Assembly: GCF_010820665.1 (NCBI RefSeq)
Contig: NZ_JAAIKC010000001.1
Coordinates: 992,001 to 1,056,000, forward strand
DNA: 64,000 bases
DNA from: Paenibacillus sp. SYP-B3998
GTDB lineage: Bacteria > Bacillota > Bacilli > Paenibacillales > NBRC-103111
Direction of reading: 5' to 3'
Shown here: one piece after another, positions 1 to 9,437 of the stretch
How positions within the stretch are numbered: the first letter of the stretch is position 1
Layout: every line of letters starts with the position of its first letter
The notes under the pieces: model-generated
Databases searched by the model: none
Told to the model about the DNA's origin: nothing
Seen by the model: only the letters and a program-made list of their open reading frames with translations
Program-made: the position numbers and the translations under genes

Positions 1-99
1 GAGCAAGTAGCTAGATACAAGCTGGCATCTCTTGGTACGAGCATTGACGCATTGACAGAAGAGCAGAAGGTATACTTAGATAGTTGGGCGGAGCATTAA
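1..99 (+). CDS. ahcY: Adenosylhomocysteinase, C-terminal end (partial)
   Basis: Only the last 32 codons are in the window; the reading frame is open from the first base and ends at TAA. The peptide contains [17 protein letters not shown] and then [13 protein letters not shown], which matches the conserved C-terminus of S-adenosyl-L-homocysteine hydrolase (the family's K-L-x-x-x-G-x-x-I-D-x-L-T-x-E-Q-x-x-Y-L pattern, including the lysine and tyrosine that touch NAD in the neighbouring subunit). The enzyme splits S-adenosylhomocysteine into adenosine and homocysteine in the activated methyl cycle. A strong terminator follows directly, so it is probably the last gene of its transcript. Identification rests on this short tail, but the match is specific. 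Confidence 0.82.
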   Translation, partial: EQVARYKLASLGTSIDALTEEQKVYLDSWAEH

Positions 100-113
100 A
101 ATATAAAAAAAGT

Positions 114-148
114 AGCTCGAAGGAATGATCTTCCTTCGAGCTTTTTTT
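114..148 (+). terminator. Rho-independent terminator after ahcY
   Basis: A perfect 11-bp stem (AGCTCGAAGGA pairing with TCCTTCGAGCT) with a short loop is followed by a run of seven T. It closes the adenosylhomocysteinase transcript. Confidence 0.9.
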
Positions 149-246
149 GTGTTTACAAAGCCTCTTTGAGTGCGCGTGCAACCTTTCTTTTTCCATATCC
201 GTTAATAGGTTGCATGAACCAAAATATGGAAACGGGGATGGGCGAA

Positions 247-1422
247 ATGGGGGAGTCACAACGAGGCAGATGTACAGATAAGGCGCAGAACGATCGCTTG
301 AGCAGTTCGGGTAAAAGAAGGAGGGAACCGTATAAGCGAACTCTTATGATTGCGCTTAGTATATCGTTGCTATGTATATGGGGACTGACGGGCTGCAGCT
401 CATCTAGAGCCGATTCAACGCATTCAGCGGCAAGTGAGGCAAAGGCATCAAGCCAATTAAGCGGTAATGCCTCGACAGAGAAATTGTCAGGAGTCACCCA
501 GCCAAAAGGAATGGCAAGTTCGGATACAGAGCGAACGGTTGCAACTGCCGCTTCAGACCAAGAGAAACAGAAAGCAGTTGTTAGCTCAACTACATTGGAT
601 ATAGCTGCGCCAATTACGCTCGTACCGAAAGCGGGTAGTGACGAGACTGCCGGGTTTAACCGAAAGCTGATTTACAAAGCTAACTTGGTTATGCCCGTTG
701 AGGACTATAGCAAAGCTCAGACGCGACTGCGCGATTTGGTTGCGCTTAGCGGGGCTTACATTCTGCAGTTCTCCGAGAATACGAATACGGGGGAAAGAGG
801 TGGAACGTTCACAATTAAGGTAGCCGCGAATGGGTTTGCTTCCTTGCTTGATGGATTAGAGAGCATCAGTCCTTCTCTTCAACGCAATGTTCAGGGACAG
901 GATGTAACCGAAGAGTATGTAGATCTGGACTCTCGTTTAAAGGCAAAGCAATTGGTTGAAGGGCGTTTGCTCAGTTTCATGGATAAAGCTACGAAAACGG
1001 ATGATTTGCTTGCTTTTTCGGGGGAGCTCTCCAAGGTTCAAGGTGAAATCGAGCAGATCAAAGGTCGAATGCGGTATTTGGATCAAAATGTGTCCTATTC
1101 AACGATCGAATTAAGGATGTATCAGCAAACAGGCAACAAGCCTCTCCTGTCTGATCCTAATAAGTTGACGCTGCAAGAACGAATTCAACGGGCATGGAAT
1201 TCTAGCCTTAACGTGCTGACAACAGTGTTGCAGGGGATTCTTGTGTTTTTGGCGGCAGCAGTGCCAGTGCTTGTCATTGTAGGGATTATCGCCTTACCCA
1301 TTTGGTTGTTCAAACGTAAAAGGAATAAACAATTGCTGGAAATCAGAAATCAGCTCAGTAAGCAAAATGCTTCTTTTCATAGCCTTGAAGATGAGCAAGA
1401 TAGGTCAAAAGAGGGTCAATAA
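247..1422 (+). CDS. DUF4349-type lipoprotein with C-terminal membrane anchor
   Basis: An unnamed envelope protein of about 390 residues. A basic stretch (KRRREPYKR) precedes a hydrophobic segment ending in the lipobox LTGC (Cys about residue 50), so it should be exported and lipidated. A Ser/Thr/Ala-rich linker follows, then from about residue 139 a DUF4349-like region ([11 protein letters not shown], a [13 protein letters not shown] motif and coiled-coil-prone helices), then a transmembrane segment near residues 322-355 and a charged tail. The start is uncertain: in-frame ATGs occur at 166, 214, 226, 238, 247 and 346. The last lacks the positive n-region and lies about 20 nt from the nearest AAGGAGGG, so an upstream ATG is preferred. 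Function unknown; it lies between ahcY and the division cluster. Confidence 0.7.
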   Translation: MGESQRGRCTDKAQNDRLSSSGKRRREPYKRTLMIALSISLLCIWGLTGCSSSRADSTHSAASEAKASSQLSGNASTEKLSGVTQPKGMASSDTERTVATAASDQEKQKAVVSSTTLDIAAPITLVPKAGSDETAGFNRKLIYKANLVMPVEDYSKAQTRLRDLVALSGAYILQFSENTNTGERGGTFTIKVAANGFASLLDGLESISPSLQRNVQGQDVTEEYVDLDSRLKAKQLVEGRLLSFMDKATKTDDLLAFSGELSKVQGEIEQIKGRMRYLDQNVSYSTIELRMYQQTGNKPLLSDPNKLTLQERIQRAWNSSLNVLTTVLQGILVFLAAAVPVLVIVGIIALPIWLFKRKRNKQLLEIRNQLSKQNASFHSLEDEQDRSKEGQ

Positions 1423-1445
1423 GCAAAAAACCGAAAAAATATTTT

Positions 1446-1484
1446 GCAAATCCTGCCCTCGTAGCAGGATTTGCTTCATTTTTG
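1446..1484 (+). terminator. Terminator-like hairpin before mraZ
   Basis: A perfect 11-bp inverted repeat (GCAAATCCTGC with GCAGGATTTGC, 7-nt loop) is followed by TTCATTTTT. It probably ends the lipoprotein transcript and insulates the division cluster. Confidence 0.7.
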
Positions 1485-1499
1485 GCGAATATTGATTCG

Positions 1500-1536
1500 A
1501 ATGTGGTGGAAAGTGGTACAAAGTGGAGGGAAAGGG
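1500..1536 (+). promoter_or_regulatory. Putative MraZ operator (10-bp spaced repeats)
   Basis: Four heptamers lie in exact 10-bp register just upstream of mraZ: AATGTGG, AAAGTGG, AAAGTGG and a degenerate GAAAGGG, separated by 3 nt. MraZ is known to bind upstream of its own gene at regularly spaced short repeats (TGGGN in E. coli, AAAGTG[T/G] with 3-nt spacers in Mycoplasma). The match in sequence, spacing and place makes autoregulation of the cluster likely. Confidence 0.72.
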
Positions 1537-1547
1537 GGCGATGTGCT

Positions 1548-1985
1548 ATGTTCATGGGAGAATACCAGCATAGCATTGACGAGAAGGGCCGGATGATCAT
1601 CCCGGCTAAATTTCGTGAAGCCCTTGGTGACTCATTTGTTATCACTCGCGGGTTGGATCAGTGCTTATTTGTCTATCCAAGATCGGAATGGGCAATTCTT
1701 GAACAAAAGCTCAAAGCGCTGCCCTTGATGAAATCTGATGCGCGCGCCTTTACAAGGTTTTTTTTCTCCGGAGCAACCGAATGTGATCTGGATAAGCAGG
1801 GGAGAGCGAACATACCGGGGAATTTAGTTGATCACGCGAAGCTTGAAAAAGATTGTGTCGTGATCGGCGTTTCCAATCGAGTTGAGATTTGGAGCAAGGG
1901 AATTTGGGAAAGCTATGCCAATGAATCCGAGCAGTCGTTTAATGAAATTGCCGAGAAGCTCGTGGATTTTAATTTTGATCTTTAA
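1548..1985 (+). CDS. mraZ: Transcriptional regulator MraZ
   Basis: A 145-residue MraZ protein, the usual length. It has two SpoVT/AbrB-like halves, each with the diagnostic DxxxR motif: DEKGR (residues 11-15) in the first and DKQGR in the second. MraZ forms a ring-shaped oligomer on DNA and controls the division and cell wall cluster that it heads. The ATG beginning MFMGEYQHS is chosen because it follows AAAGGGGG at a 9-nt distance and matches the family's N-terminus; the frame stays open further upstream without family similarity. Its putative operator lies immediately upstream. Confidence 0.96.
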   Translation: MFMGEYQHSIDEKGRMIIPAKFREALGDSFVITRGLDQCLFVYPRSEWAILEQKLKALPLMKSDARAFTRFFFSGATECDLDKQGRANIPGNLVDHAKLEKDCVVIGVSNRVEIWSKGIWESYANESEQSFNEIAEKLVDFNFDL

Positions 1986-1989
1986 ATGG

Positions 1990-2018
1990 TTACGAAGACA
2001 GTTTTGCCAAGGCAGAAC
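1990..2018 (+). repeat. Leader hairpin before rsmH (recurrent element)
   Basis: TTACGAAGACA is followed by the stem GTTTTGCC/GGCAGAAC with a 2-nt loop, ending 4 nt before the TTAGGAGG ribosome site of rsmH. It is one copy of the hairpin family also found before sigE, divIVA, lspA, pyrR and the secreted-protein gene. A G-U pair preserves the stem where the sequence differs. Confidence 0.6.
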
Positions 2019-2035
2019 GCTTAGGAGGACACCAA

Positions 2036-2986
2036 GTGTTTCATCATGTGACGGTACTTAAGGAAGAATCTGTTGAAGGTTTACATATACAGCCTAATGG
2101 AATTTATGTGGATTGTACGATGGGAGGAGCAGGCCATAGCTCATTGATCGCTTCAAAGCTAGGGCCAGAGGGACTTTTGATCGCTCTGGATCAAGATGAT
2201 GTGGCTTTAGCGAATGCAGAGCTTGTGCTCGCGCCTTATTTAGATCGAGTGAAAATTGTGAAAAGCAATTTTAGAGAATTAGAGCATGTGCTCCGTAATG
2301 AACCTAGAGCGCTGCGCGACGGCAAACCACAAGTCGACGGGATATTGTTCGATCTTGGTGTTTCATCTCCACAGCTGGATGATGGCGAACGTGGCTTCAG
2401 CTACAATCATGATGCGGAGCTTGATATGAGAATGGACCGCACGACAGAGCTAACGGCCAAAATGATTGTTAATGAGTGGCCACCTGAACGGATTGCCAAA
2501 ATTTTGTATGAATACGGAGAAGAAAAATTTTCTCGTCGTATTGCAGGTGTAATTGCCGAAGCTAGAGCCAAGAAGGCGATAGAAACAACAGGCGAGCTTG
2601 TCGAATTAATTAAGGAAGGCATTCCTGCTGCCGCGAGAAGAACGGGGGGGCATCCCGCCAAACGCAGCTTCCAAGCGCTGAGAATCGCCGTGAACGATGA
2701 GTTGGGCGCGTTTGAAGAAGCATTGGAGCAAGCCATCAACTGCCTGGCACCACAAGGCAGAGTCGCTGTCATCACCTTCCATTCGTTGGAGGATCGAATT
2801 TGTAAGCAGCTTTTCGTTAGTAAAGTTGAAAAGTGTACATGTCCGCCAGGATTTCCAATCTGTGTTTGTAAGCGTGGGGGTTCGTTGAAATTAGTGACGC
2901 GTAAACCGATTATCCCAGGGGAATTGGAACTAGAAGCTAATCAGAGGGCAAGGTCAGCAAAACTGCGAATTGCCGAAAAGCTTTGA
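2036..2986 (+). CDS. rsmH: 16S rRNA (cytosine(1402)-N(4))-methyltransferase
   Basis: RsmH (MraW), 316 residues, methylates N4 of C1402 in 16S rRNA with S-adenosylmethionine. The N-terminus has the family hallmark HHVTVLKEE and the SAM-binding loop [10 protein letters not shown]; further on are [11 protein letters not shown] and the conserved GFSY segment. Near the end is a Cys-rich stretch ([16 protein letters not shown]), normal for the family. The start is GTG, 7 nt after AGGAGG, directly behind a leader hairpin. It is the second gene of the dcw cluster, as in most bacteria. Confidence 0.96.
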   Translation: MFHHVTVLKEESVEGLHIQPNGIYVDCTMGGAGHSSLIASKLGPEGLLIALDQDDVALANAELVLAPYLDRVKIVKSNFRELEHVLRNEPRALRDGKPQVDGILFDLGVSSPQLDDGERGFSYNHDAELDMRMDRTTELTAKMIVNEWPPERIAKILYEYGEEKFSRRIAGVIAEARAKKAIETTGELVELIKEGIPAAARRTGGHPAKRSFQALRIAVNDELGAFEEALEQAINCLAPQGRVAVITFHSLEDRICKQLFVSKVEKCTCPPGFPICVCKRGGSLKLVTRKPIIPGELELEANQRARSAKLRIAEKL

Positions 2987-3046
2987 AACTAAGCCTGATC
3001 TCAGAAAGTCAGTTTTTCAATAGAATGCTCGAAGGAGGTTGAAATA

Positions 3047-3490
3047 ATGCCCGCTTACATCCAAGGGAATTTGGCACTAGATCAAAAGCAGAGCCAGAAA
3101 CAGAAGCAGCCGCAGAGGGTGAAAATTAAAGAAACAACGAAGGTTGTTTACCGGAACAAGACAATTCCTGTTCAAGAAAAAATGCTGTATTTGTTCACGG
3201 TTGTGCTCTGTGTTATTGTTGCCGGTGTTATTATTTGGCGTTATGCAGCCATTTATCAAATGAATAAAAATATATTGGTTATGCAAAATCAAATTCGTGA
3301 GATTCAAGCTGAAAATAGCGCCTTAAAGCAAGAGGTTGAGAAGCTACAAAGTCCTGAACGTATGAAAGATGTAGCGAAACGGCTAGGATTGAAGCCGCAA
3401 GATGAGAAGCAGGTAAGCCTTGTATCTCCGCCTAAAGGAAAATCGGCTGCAAATGTCGACAAAAATCCTAAATTAGCCTATAATCCGTAA
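3047..3490 (+). CDS. ftsL: Cell division protein FtsL
   Basis: A 147-residue bitopic membrane protein: basic, Gln/Lys-rich cytoplasmic N-terminus, one transmembrane helix at about residues 47-67, then a leucine-zipper-like coiled coil (about 70-105) ending in the family's RMKDVAKRLGL motif. FtsL pairs with DivIC and DivIB to recruit and activate the septal synthase (PBP2B with FtsW). Identification rests on topology and on its fixed place between rsmH and the first PBP gene; overall sequence conservation in FtsL is low. ATG follows GAAGGAGG at 7 nt. Confidence 0.88.
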   Translation: MPAYIQGNLALDQKQSQKQKQPQRVKIKETTKVVYRNKTIPVQEKMLYLFTVVLCVIVAGVIIWRYAAIYQMNKNILVMQNQIREIQAENSALKQEVEKLQSPERMKDVAKRLGLKPQDEKQVSLVSPPKGKSAANVDKNPKLAYNP

Positions 3491-3506
3491 ACAGGCAGGT
3501 ACCCAT

Positions 3507-5783
3507 ATGACTAAAAAAATTAAAGTTCGTTCTTTGTTAATTGGAGGGGTGTTTACCCTTCTTTTTGTTGTCCTTATTGCTAAAGTCTATTGGATTCAAG
3601 TCGTAGAGGCCTCCTGGCTACTGGAGAAAGCGGAGAAGGTTTGGGAGACGGACAAGGTGCTGGCGCCTGCTAGAGGAACGATTCTAGACAGAAACGATAA
3701 GGTGCTAGCAGTTGATGCAACCTCGTATACGATAGCTTTAAATCCTAAAATGATAGATGGGTATCATATTTCAGAGGACATTGCGCAAGGATTAGCTGAA
3801 ATTTTGAAAGATTCGGATGAAACGAAACCTGCATTAGTAAATAAAATTCGTGAACGAGCAACGAAAAAGAAGCCGGATGGTTCGGATTTTGCTGCCAATG
3901 TAGAGGTTCGGAATGAAGGCTGGAAGATTGAGAAGGAAAAAGCTGACCAGGTTAAGCTATTTATCAAAAGCTTGCAGACGAAACTAAATCTTAAAGAGAG
4001 AGTCGACCTGGGTATTTATATTCTTGAGGATAAGAAGAGATATTATCCTGGAGAAACGTTGGCTTCCCACGTTCTCGGTTACACCAATAAAGAAGGCGTT
4101 CCTTCACTGGGACTGGAGCTTAACCTCGATGGCATCCTGAAAGGTGTTCCTGGTTTGATGAGTTATGAAAAGGATGGGAAGGGTGTTGAGCTTCCGGATT
4201 CCAAAATTAATTTCAAACCGGCAGAAGACGGGAAAAATGTGAGACTCACCATTGATAAAAACATTCAGTTTTATTTGGAGAGTGCGCTAGCGAAAGTCAA
4301 TGATAAGTGGCATCCGAAAAGCTTGACGGCTATTGCTGTCGATCCGGCAACGATGGAAATTCTCGGAATGGCCAATACACCAACTTTTAATCCGAATAAA
4401 TATTGGACGATTAAAGATCAAAGCGATTTTAAAAATAATGCCATTGCTTCCCGTTATGAGCCGGGTTCTACTTTTAAAATTGTTACCCTTGCAGGCGCAG
4501 TGCAAGAAAATTTATTTAACCCGAATGAAATGTATCAATCGGGTATGATTCGAGTGAAGGATAGAGAACTTCATGACCATAACCGTGTTGGTTGGGGGAA
4601 AATCTCGTATCTGGATGGACTCAAACGATCTAGTAACGTTGCATTCGTTAAACTTGGCTATGAAAAGTTGGGACCTACTAAGCTTGAGCACTACATGCGC
4701 CTGTTTGGCTTCGATCAGAAGACGAATATCGATATGCCTGGCGAGGTTTCAGGTCTTATCGAGCCTAAATATGATCCCGAATATGCAACAGCTACATATG
4801 GCCAAGGTAAGGTCGTTGTCACGGCTATTCAGCAGACGGCTGCGTATGCTGCTATGGCTAACGGCGGTAAGCTCATGTGGCCGCATATTGTCAAAGATAT
4901 CGTTGAGCCAAAAACAGGCCAAGTGATTCAAGCCTTTGCTCCTAAAGTAGTCAATCAAATCGTTAGCGAACAAACAGCGAGTCAAGTAAGTAATTATTTA
5001 GAACAGGTTGTGTCAGACCAAGAAATTGGTACAGGTAAACTAGCCTATATGGACGGGTATCGTGTGGCAGCCAAGACAGGTACAGCCAACCTTGTACTTC
5101 AAGGTGAGAAAACGTACTCGCCGAATACCTGGGTGATCTCGTTTATAGGGTATGCGCCTGTGGAGAATCCGAAGATATTAATAACGCTAATTGCCGACCA
5201 ACCTGATCTTGGAGGCAACTATCACTTAGGTGGCCAAGTATTGGCTCCAGCCTTCAAAGAAATAGTAACGGAATCGCTCCAGTATATGGGAGTTGCTTCA
5301 ACGAAGCAGCCAAAGGCACCCGTGCAGGAAACGAATAAACAAACAATGCCGAATTTTGCGGACACTACACCTGAGGTAGTCAAGGAAATGTCCAAAGAGA
5401 GCGGCTTGAAGCTTGAAGTATTTGGTAAAGGATCTAAAGTCGTTGATCAATTTCCAAAAGCGGGTACTGAAATTCTGGCTACACAACGAATTTATGTAGC
5501 GTTGCAGTCAGTAAATGAGTTGCCCCTTCCGAATTTATCAGGAAGATCACTACGGGACGCTATGGAAGCTTGTTCTTTTTTACAAGTGGAATGTCAAACA
5601 GCTGGGGAAGGCTATGTTGCTGATCAAAGCGTAGCGGGGGAGGGCACAAGTCGTATCGTAACCTTGCAGCTTCGCCCATTAAGCGATAAAACGGCTGCTG
5701 CAACTCCTGCATCGACTGCTCCTGTTTCAACGGTAGGCCCAAAGGAAAGCACGCAGCGTACTACAGGCAAAAAAACGCCATAG
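3507..5783 (+). CDS. pbpB: Septal transpeptidase (class B PBP, PBP2B type)
   Basis: A 758-residue class B penicillin-binding protein. One N-terminal signal anchor (about 9-30) and a dimerisation region precede the transpeptidase domain with all three motifs: S321-TFK, S375-SN and K523-TGT. Two C-terminal PASTA repeats follow (about 600-725; MPNFADTTPE and LPLPNLSGRS begin them) and an Ala/Thr/Pro-rich tail. It cross-links septal peptidoglycan and works with FtsW/FtsL/DivIB. A second class B PBP (spoVD) lies directly downstream, as in Bacillus, which assigns this first copy to vegetative division. The ribosome site GGCAGGT is weak. Confidence 0.9.
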   Translation: MTKKIKVRSLLIGGVFTLLFVVLIAKVYWIQVVEASWLLEKAEKVWETDKVLAPARGTILDRNDKVLAVDATSYTIALNPKMIDGYHISEDIAQGLAEILKDSDETKPALVNKIRERATKKKPDGSDFAANVEVRNEGWKIEKEKADQVKLFIKSLQTKLNLKERVDLGIYILEDKKRYYPGETLASHVLGYTNKEGVPSLGLELNLDGILKGVPGLMSYEKDGKGVELPDSKINFKPAEDGKNVRLTIDKNIQFYLESALAKVNDKWHPKSLTAIAVDPATMEILGMANTPTFNPNKYWTIKDQSDFKNNAIASRYEPGSTFKIVTLAGAVQENLFNPNEMYQSGMIRVKDRELHDHNRVGWGKISYLDGLKRSSNVAFVKLGYEKLGPTKLEHYMRLFGFDQKTNIDMPGEVSGLIEPKYDPEYATATYGQGKVVVTAIQQTAAYAAMANGGKLMWPHIVKDIVEPKTGQVIQAFAPKVVNQIVSEQTASQVSNYLEQVVSDQEIGTGKLAYMDGYRVAAKTGTANLVLQGEKTYSPNTWVISFIGYAPVENPKILITLIADQPDLGGNYHLGGQVLAPAFKEIVTESLQYMGVASTKQPKAPVQETNKQTMPNFADTTPEVVKEMSKESGLKLEVFGKGSKVVDQFPKAGTEILATQRIYVALQSVNELPLPNLSGRSLRDAMEACSFLQVECQTAGEGYVADQSVAGEGTSRIVTLQLRPLSDKTAAATPASTAPVSTVGPKESTQRTTGKKTP

Positions 5784-5868
5784 CTAAAAGGCTTGTTCTA
5801 ACCCCTGTTTGTCCCGAATAGTCTTGAAAAGAACGATCTTGACTGTTTGGAAGGGGGAACGAACGTTC

Positions 5869-7800
5869 ATGCGTGCATCCAACGTTACCGTTCGTCGCAG
5901 GTTATTTACTGCGCTTATTATTAGCACAATCATCTTTAGTGCGCTTATCCTGCGCTTAGCCTATGTCCAGCTGTGGATTGGACAAGATTTAGCAGATAAA
6001 GCGGAGGATAGCTGGCGTCGGGACATTCCTTTTGCGCCTAAAAGAGGCGAGATTCAAGATCGTAATGGTTTACCTCTTACTTATAATGTCAGCACACCTT
6101 CTGTGATGGCGATTCCGGTTCAGTTAAAGGATGCCAGAGTCATAGCAGCCAAGCTTGCCGAGATCCTTCAGGGCAATGAAGATGAAATCTTTAAACAAAT
6201 GACTAAAAAAGCAAGAATCAACGAAATTAAACCAACAGGTCGTAAAATTACAATCGAAAAAGCACAAGAAATTCGTAATCTTAAGCTGTCAGGTATCGTT
6301 GTTGCCGAGGATAATAAGCGATTTTATCCATTTGGCACGCTTGCTGCGCATGTGCTAGGCTTTACGAATGCCTATAATCAAGGATTAACAGGGGCAGAAG
6401 CCAAATTCAATAAGTATTTAAACGGAGTACCAGGAAGTATCTCTTATATGGCTGATGCAGCTGGAAGACAATTGCAAGGAACTACAGATGAATATGTGAA
6501 GCCGAAGGATGGGCTTAACCTCCAATTAACGATTGATAGCCACTTACAATCGGTACTGGAAAGAGAGCTGGATCAGGCGATGGTTCAGTATCAGGCTCAA
6601 AACGTGTTGGCGATTATGATGGACCCGAATAATGGAGAAATATTGGCAATGGGGAGTAGGCCAACCTACGAACCTGGCAATTATAATAATTATTCGTCTG
6701 AGACCTATAATCGGAATTTGCCGATTTGGAAAACCTATGAGCCTGGTTCTACCTTCAAAATCATAACATTGGCTGCAGCGCTAGAGGAGAAAAAGGTAGA
6801 TTTAAAAAACGAACAGTTTTTTGACCCTGGGTTTATTGAAGTGGGCGGGGCTAGGCTTCGCTGCTGGAAACGGGGCGGTCATGGCAGCGAGACGATGCTG
6901 CAGGTCGTAGAAAATTCGTGTAATCCAGGCTTTGTTGTAATGGGACAGCGGCTCGGTAAAGAAAAGTTGTTTGATTACATTTCGAAATTTGGCTTCGGGA
7001 AGAAAACCGGGATCGATCTTGGCGGGGAAGAGAATGGCATTATGTTCAAGCCTTCGCAAGTAGGACCAGTGGAATTAGCGACAACTGCATTTGGTCAAGG
7101 AGTTTCCGTCACACCGATTCAACAAGTGACAGCGGTCTCCGCTGCAATTAATGGAGGCAGGCTATTTAAACCTCATGTGAGTAAGTCCTTTACGAATCCA
7201 GAATCGGGCGAAATTATAAATGTTGTAGAGCCGGAGCTTGTTCGTAATGTAATTTCAGAGGATACTTCAAAGCAGGTTCGCGAAGCGCTGGAAAGCGTTG
7301 TAGCTAAAGGAACTGGGCGTAATGCTTTTATCGACGGTTATCGGGTTGGAGGCAAGACGGGGACTGCGCAAAAGGTAATTAACGGACGTTATTCACCAGA
7401 TGAGCATATCGTATCTTTTATTGGCTTTGCGCCAGCAGATAATCCGAAGCTTGTCGTCTACGCTGCGGTTGATGATCCGAAAGGCATTCAATTCGGTGGG
7501 CTGATTGCTGCACCACTAGTCAAGAATATGATGGCTGACGCTTTAAGATATATGAAAGTGGAACCGAATAAGCAGCAGTTGGATAAAGATTACCGATATG
7601 GGGAAACGCCAGTTGTCGAGGTGCCGAACTTGGTTGGAGCCTCGGTAGAAGATATATTGGAAGATCTGAATATGAATTTCAGATTGGCTAAATCGGGGAA
7701 TGGCAAATATGTCATTAGCCAGGCGCCAAAAGCAGGAACAAGGGTTGATCAAGGATCAACGATCCGTATTTTTTTATCGAATAGTGAACCTCCGCAATAA
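5869..7800 (+). CDS. spoVD: Stage V sporulation protein D (class B PBP)
   Basis: A 643-residue class B transpeptidase: signal anchor at about 13-35, then catalytic motifs S294-TFK, S350-CN and K496-TGT, and a single C-terminal PASTA domain (from VEVPNLVGAS). In Bacillus SpoVD makes spore cortex peptidoglycan with SpoVE. The paralogue pair order pbpB-spoVD and the single PASTA domain support the call. The start is the ATG after GAAGGGGG; an open frame extends 20 codons upstream without a better ribosome site. The SXN motif carries Cys in the middle position, unlike the SSN of the preceding PBP. Confidence 0.9.
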   Translation: MRASNVTVRRRLFTALIISTIIFSALILRLAYVQLWIGQDLADKAEDSWRRDIPFAPKRGEIQDRNGLPLTYNVSTPSVMAIPVQLKDARVIAAKLAEILQGNEDEIFKQMTKKARINEIKPTGRKITIEKAQEIRNLKLSGIVVAEDNKRFYPFGTLAAHVLGFTNAYNQGLTGAEAKFNKYLNGVPGSISYMADAAGRQLQGTTDEYVKPKDGLNLQLTIDSHLQSVLERELDQAMVQYQAQNVLAIMMDPNNGEILAMGSRPTYEPGNYNNYSSETYNRNLPIWKTYEPGSTFKIITLAAALEEKKVDLKNEQFFDPGFIEVGGARLRCWKRGGHGSETMLQVVENSCNPGFVVMGQRLGKEKLFDYISKFGFGKKTGIDLGGEENGIMFKPSQVGPVELATTAFGQGVSVTPIQQVTAVSAAINGGRLFKPHVSKSFTNPESGEIINVVEPELVRNVISEDTSKQVREALESVVAKGTGRNAFIDGYRVGGKTGTAQKVINGRYSPDEHIVSFIGFAPADNPKLVVYAAVDDPKGIQFGGLIAAPLVKNMMADALRYMKVEPNKQQLDKDYRYGETPVVEVPNLVGASVEDILEDLNMNFRLAKSGNGKYVISQAPKAGTRVDQGSTIRIFLSNSEPPQ

Positions 7801-7949
7801 AATTTAAAAAAGATTTGGAAATAAGACATGTTTTGCTTTTCCATAAGCATAAAATTGTCCATAATAGATACGATTATGATTTTTTGTCCAAGCAGACAAC
7901 GCTGACGAAGTCAGCTATTTTTCGAAAACCGTTAAGGAGAGGGTTGCCC

Positions 7950-9437
7950 ATGAAACTGAAAGAGCTTGCTTCTGCGCTGCTCCTTACGCATATACATGGT
8001 GAGGCAGAAACAGAAATTACAGGAATTGAAGCGGATTCGCGCAAAGTGAAACCAGGCGATTTGTTTTTATGCATCCCTGGTTTAGTAGTGGATGGTCATG
8101 ATTTTGCCGCTAAAGCCTTGGATATGGGGGCTTCGGCGCTTGTAACAGAACGAGTGCTTGAGCTGTCGGTACCGCAGTTGGTTGTGAAAGATGCGAGATA
8201 TGCAATGGCTGTATTAGCTGCACATTTCTATGGTTATCCAAGTAACGAAATGAAGTTGATTGGTATTACGGGTACGAATGGAAAAACGACTTCAAGTTAT
8301 TTAATAGAGAAAATATTGCGCGATCAAGGTTTTAGAACAGGCTTAATGGGTACGATTGAAATGAAAATCGGTGACACGTACACACACATGGAGCGAACAA
8401 CACAGGAATCGGTGGACCTACAGCGTAGTTTTCGCCAAATGCGTGAACATCAGACAGATTACTGCATTATGGAAGTCTCCAGTCACGCTTTAGAGCTAGG
8501 CAGAGTGAAAGGAATTCACTTTCGGTCGGGTGTTTTTACGAATTTATCGCAGGATCATTTGGATTATCATAAAACGATGGAGGCTTACGAAGCGGCTAAG
8601 GGGCTTCTTTTCTCCAGACTGGGTAATGGATTCTCAGCAGATCCTCATGAACGCCAATATGCCATTCTGAATGCAGATGACCCATCGTCGATGACATTCA
8701 GCAAGCTGAGTGCAGCACAGGTCATCACGTATGGAATTGATAATGAGTGCGATGTAAGAGCAACGAATATTCGGATTACTGCTCAAGGTACGGAGTTTCG
8801 TCTAGTTTCTTTTGCAGGCGAGGCTCTCTTCCGCATGAAATTGGTTGGTAAATTTAACGTTTACAATGCACTAGGGGCAATTGCCTCAACTTTAGCAGAA
8901 GGTGTTTCGCTCGAGCAGATTCGGAATAGCTTAGAGAGTATAGCGGTCGTGGATGGGCGTATGGAGGTTGTAAACGAGGGTCAAGACTTCTTGGTCCTAG
9001 TTGATTATGCCCATACACCTGATGGGTTGGAGAACGCCTTATCCACGATTCGTGAGTTTGCGGAGGGTAAGATTTACACCGTATTTGGTTGTGGTGGCGA
9101 CCGCGACCGGACGAAGCGTCCGTTGATGGGAAAAGTGACAGCCAAATATAGTGATTACTTGTATGTCACTTCAGACAATCCACGTACGGAGAATGCGACT
9201 GACATTTTGCATGACATTGTTCCTGGGATTGAAGAGGCTGGCTTTCCTAGCGAAAAGTTCGAACTGATCGTGGATCGCAAGATGGCCATACAAAAGGCTA
9301 TTGATGGGGCAGGCCCCAAAGATGTAATATTGATAGCGGGAAAAGGCCACGAAACCTATCAAGATGTCATGGGAACAAAACATGATTTTGATGATCGTTT
9401 GGTGGCTAAGGCTGCGATAAGGGGAAGATGCCGATGA
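7950..9437 (+). CDS. murE: UDP-MurNAc-Ala-Glu:meso-diaminopimelate ligase
   Basis: MurE, 495 residues, adds the third amino acid of the peptidoglycan stem peptide using ATP. The Mur-ligase P-loop GITGTNGKTT lies at residues 105-114. The DNPR motif (409-412) is the signature for meso-diaminopimelate rather than lysine, so the wall should be of the mDAP type; this fits the DAP genes patA/dapL/dapH about 26 kb downstream. The ATG is chosen because it follows AAGGAGAGG at 8 nt; the longer open frame upstream is not family-like. It overlaps murF. Confidence 0.96.
   Translation: MKLKELASALLLTHIHGEAETEITGIEADSRKVKPGDLFLCIPGLVVDGHDFAAKALDMGASALVTERVLELSVPQLVVKDARYAMAVLAAHFYGYPSNEMKLIGITGTNGKTTSSYLIEKILRDQGFRTGLMGTIEMKIGDTYTHMERTTQESVDLQRSFRQMREHQTDYCIMEVSSHALELGRVKGIHFRSGVFTNLSQDHLDYHKTMEAYEAAKGLLFSRLGNGFSADPHERQYAILNADDPSSMTFSKLSAAQVITYGIDNECDVRATNIRITAQGTEFRLVSFAGEALFRMKLVGKFNVYNALGAIASTLAEGVSLEQIRNSLESIAVVDGRMEVVNEGQDFLVLVDYAHTPDGLENALSTIREFAEGKIYTVFGCGGDRDRTKRPLMGKVTAKYSDYLYVTSDNPRTENATDILHDIVPGIEEAGFPSEKFELIVDRKMAIQKAIDGAGPKDVILIAGKGHETYQDVMGTKHDFDDRLVAKAAIRGRCR

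Noticed and set aside
153..497. Minus-strand open frame of 114 codons opposite the DUF4349 gene
   Set aside because: It lies fully antisense to a lipoprotein gene with clear features, has no ribosome site and no recognisable motif.
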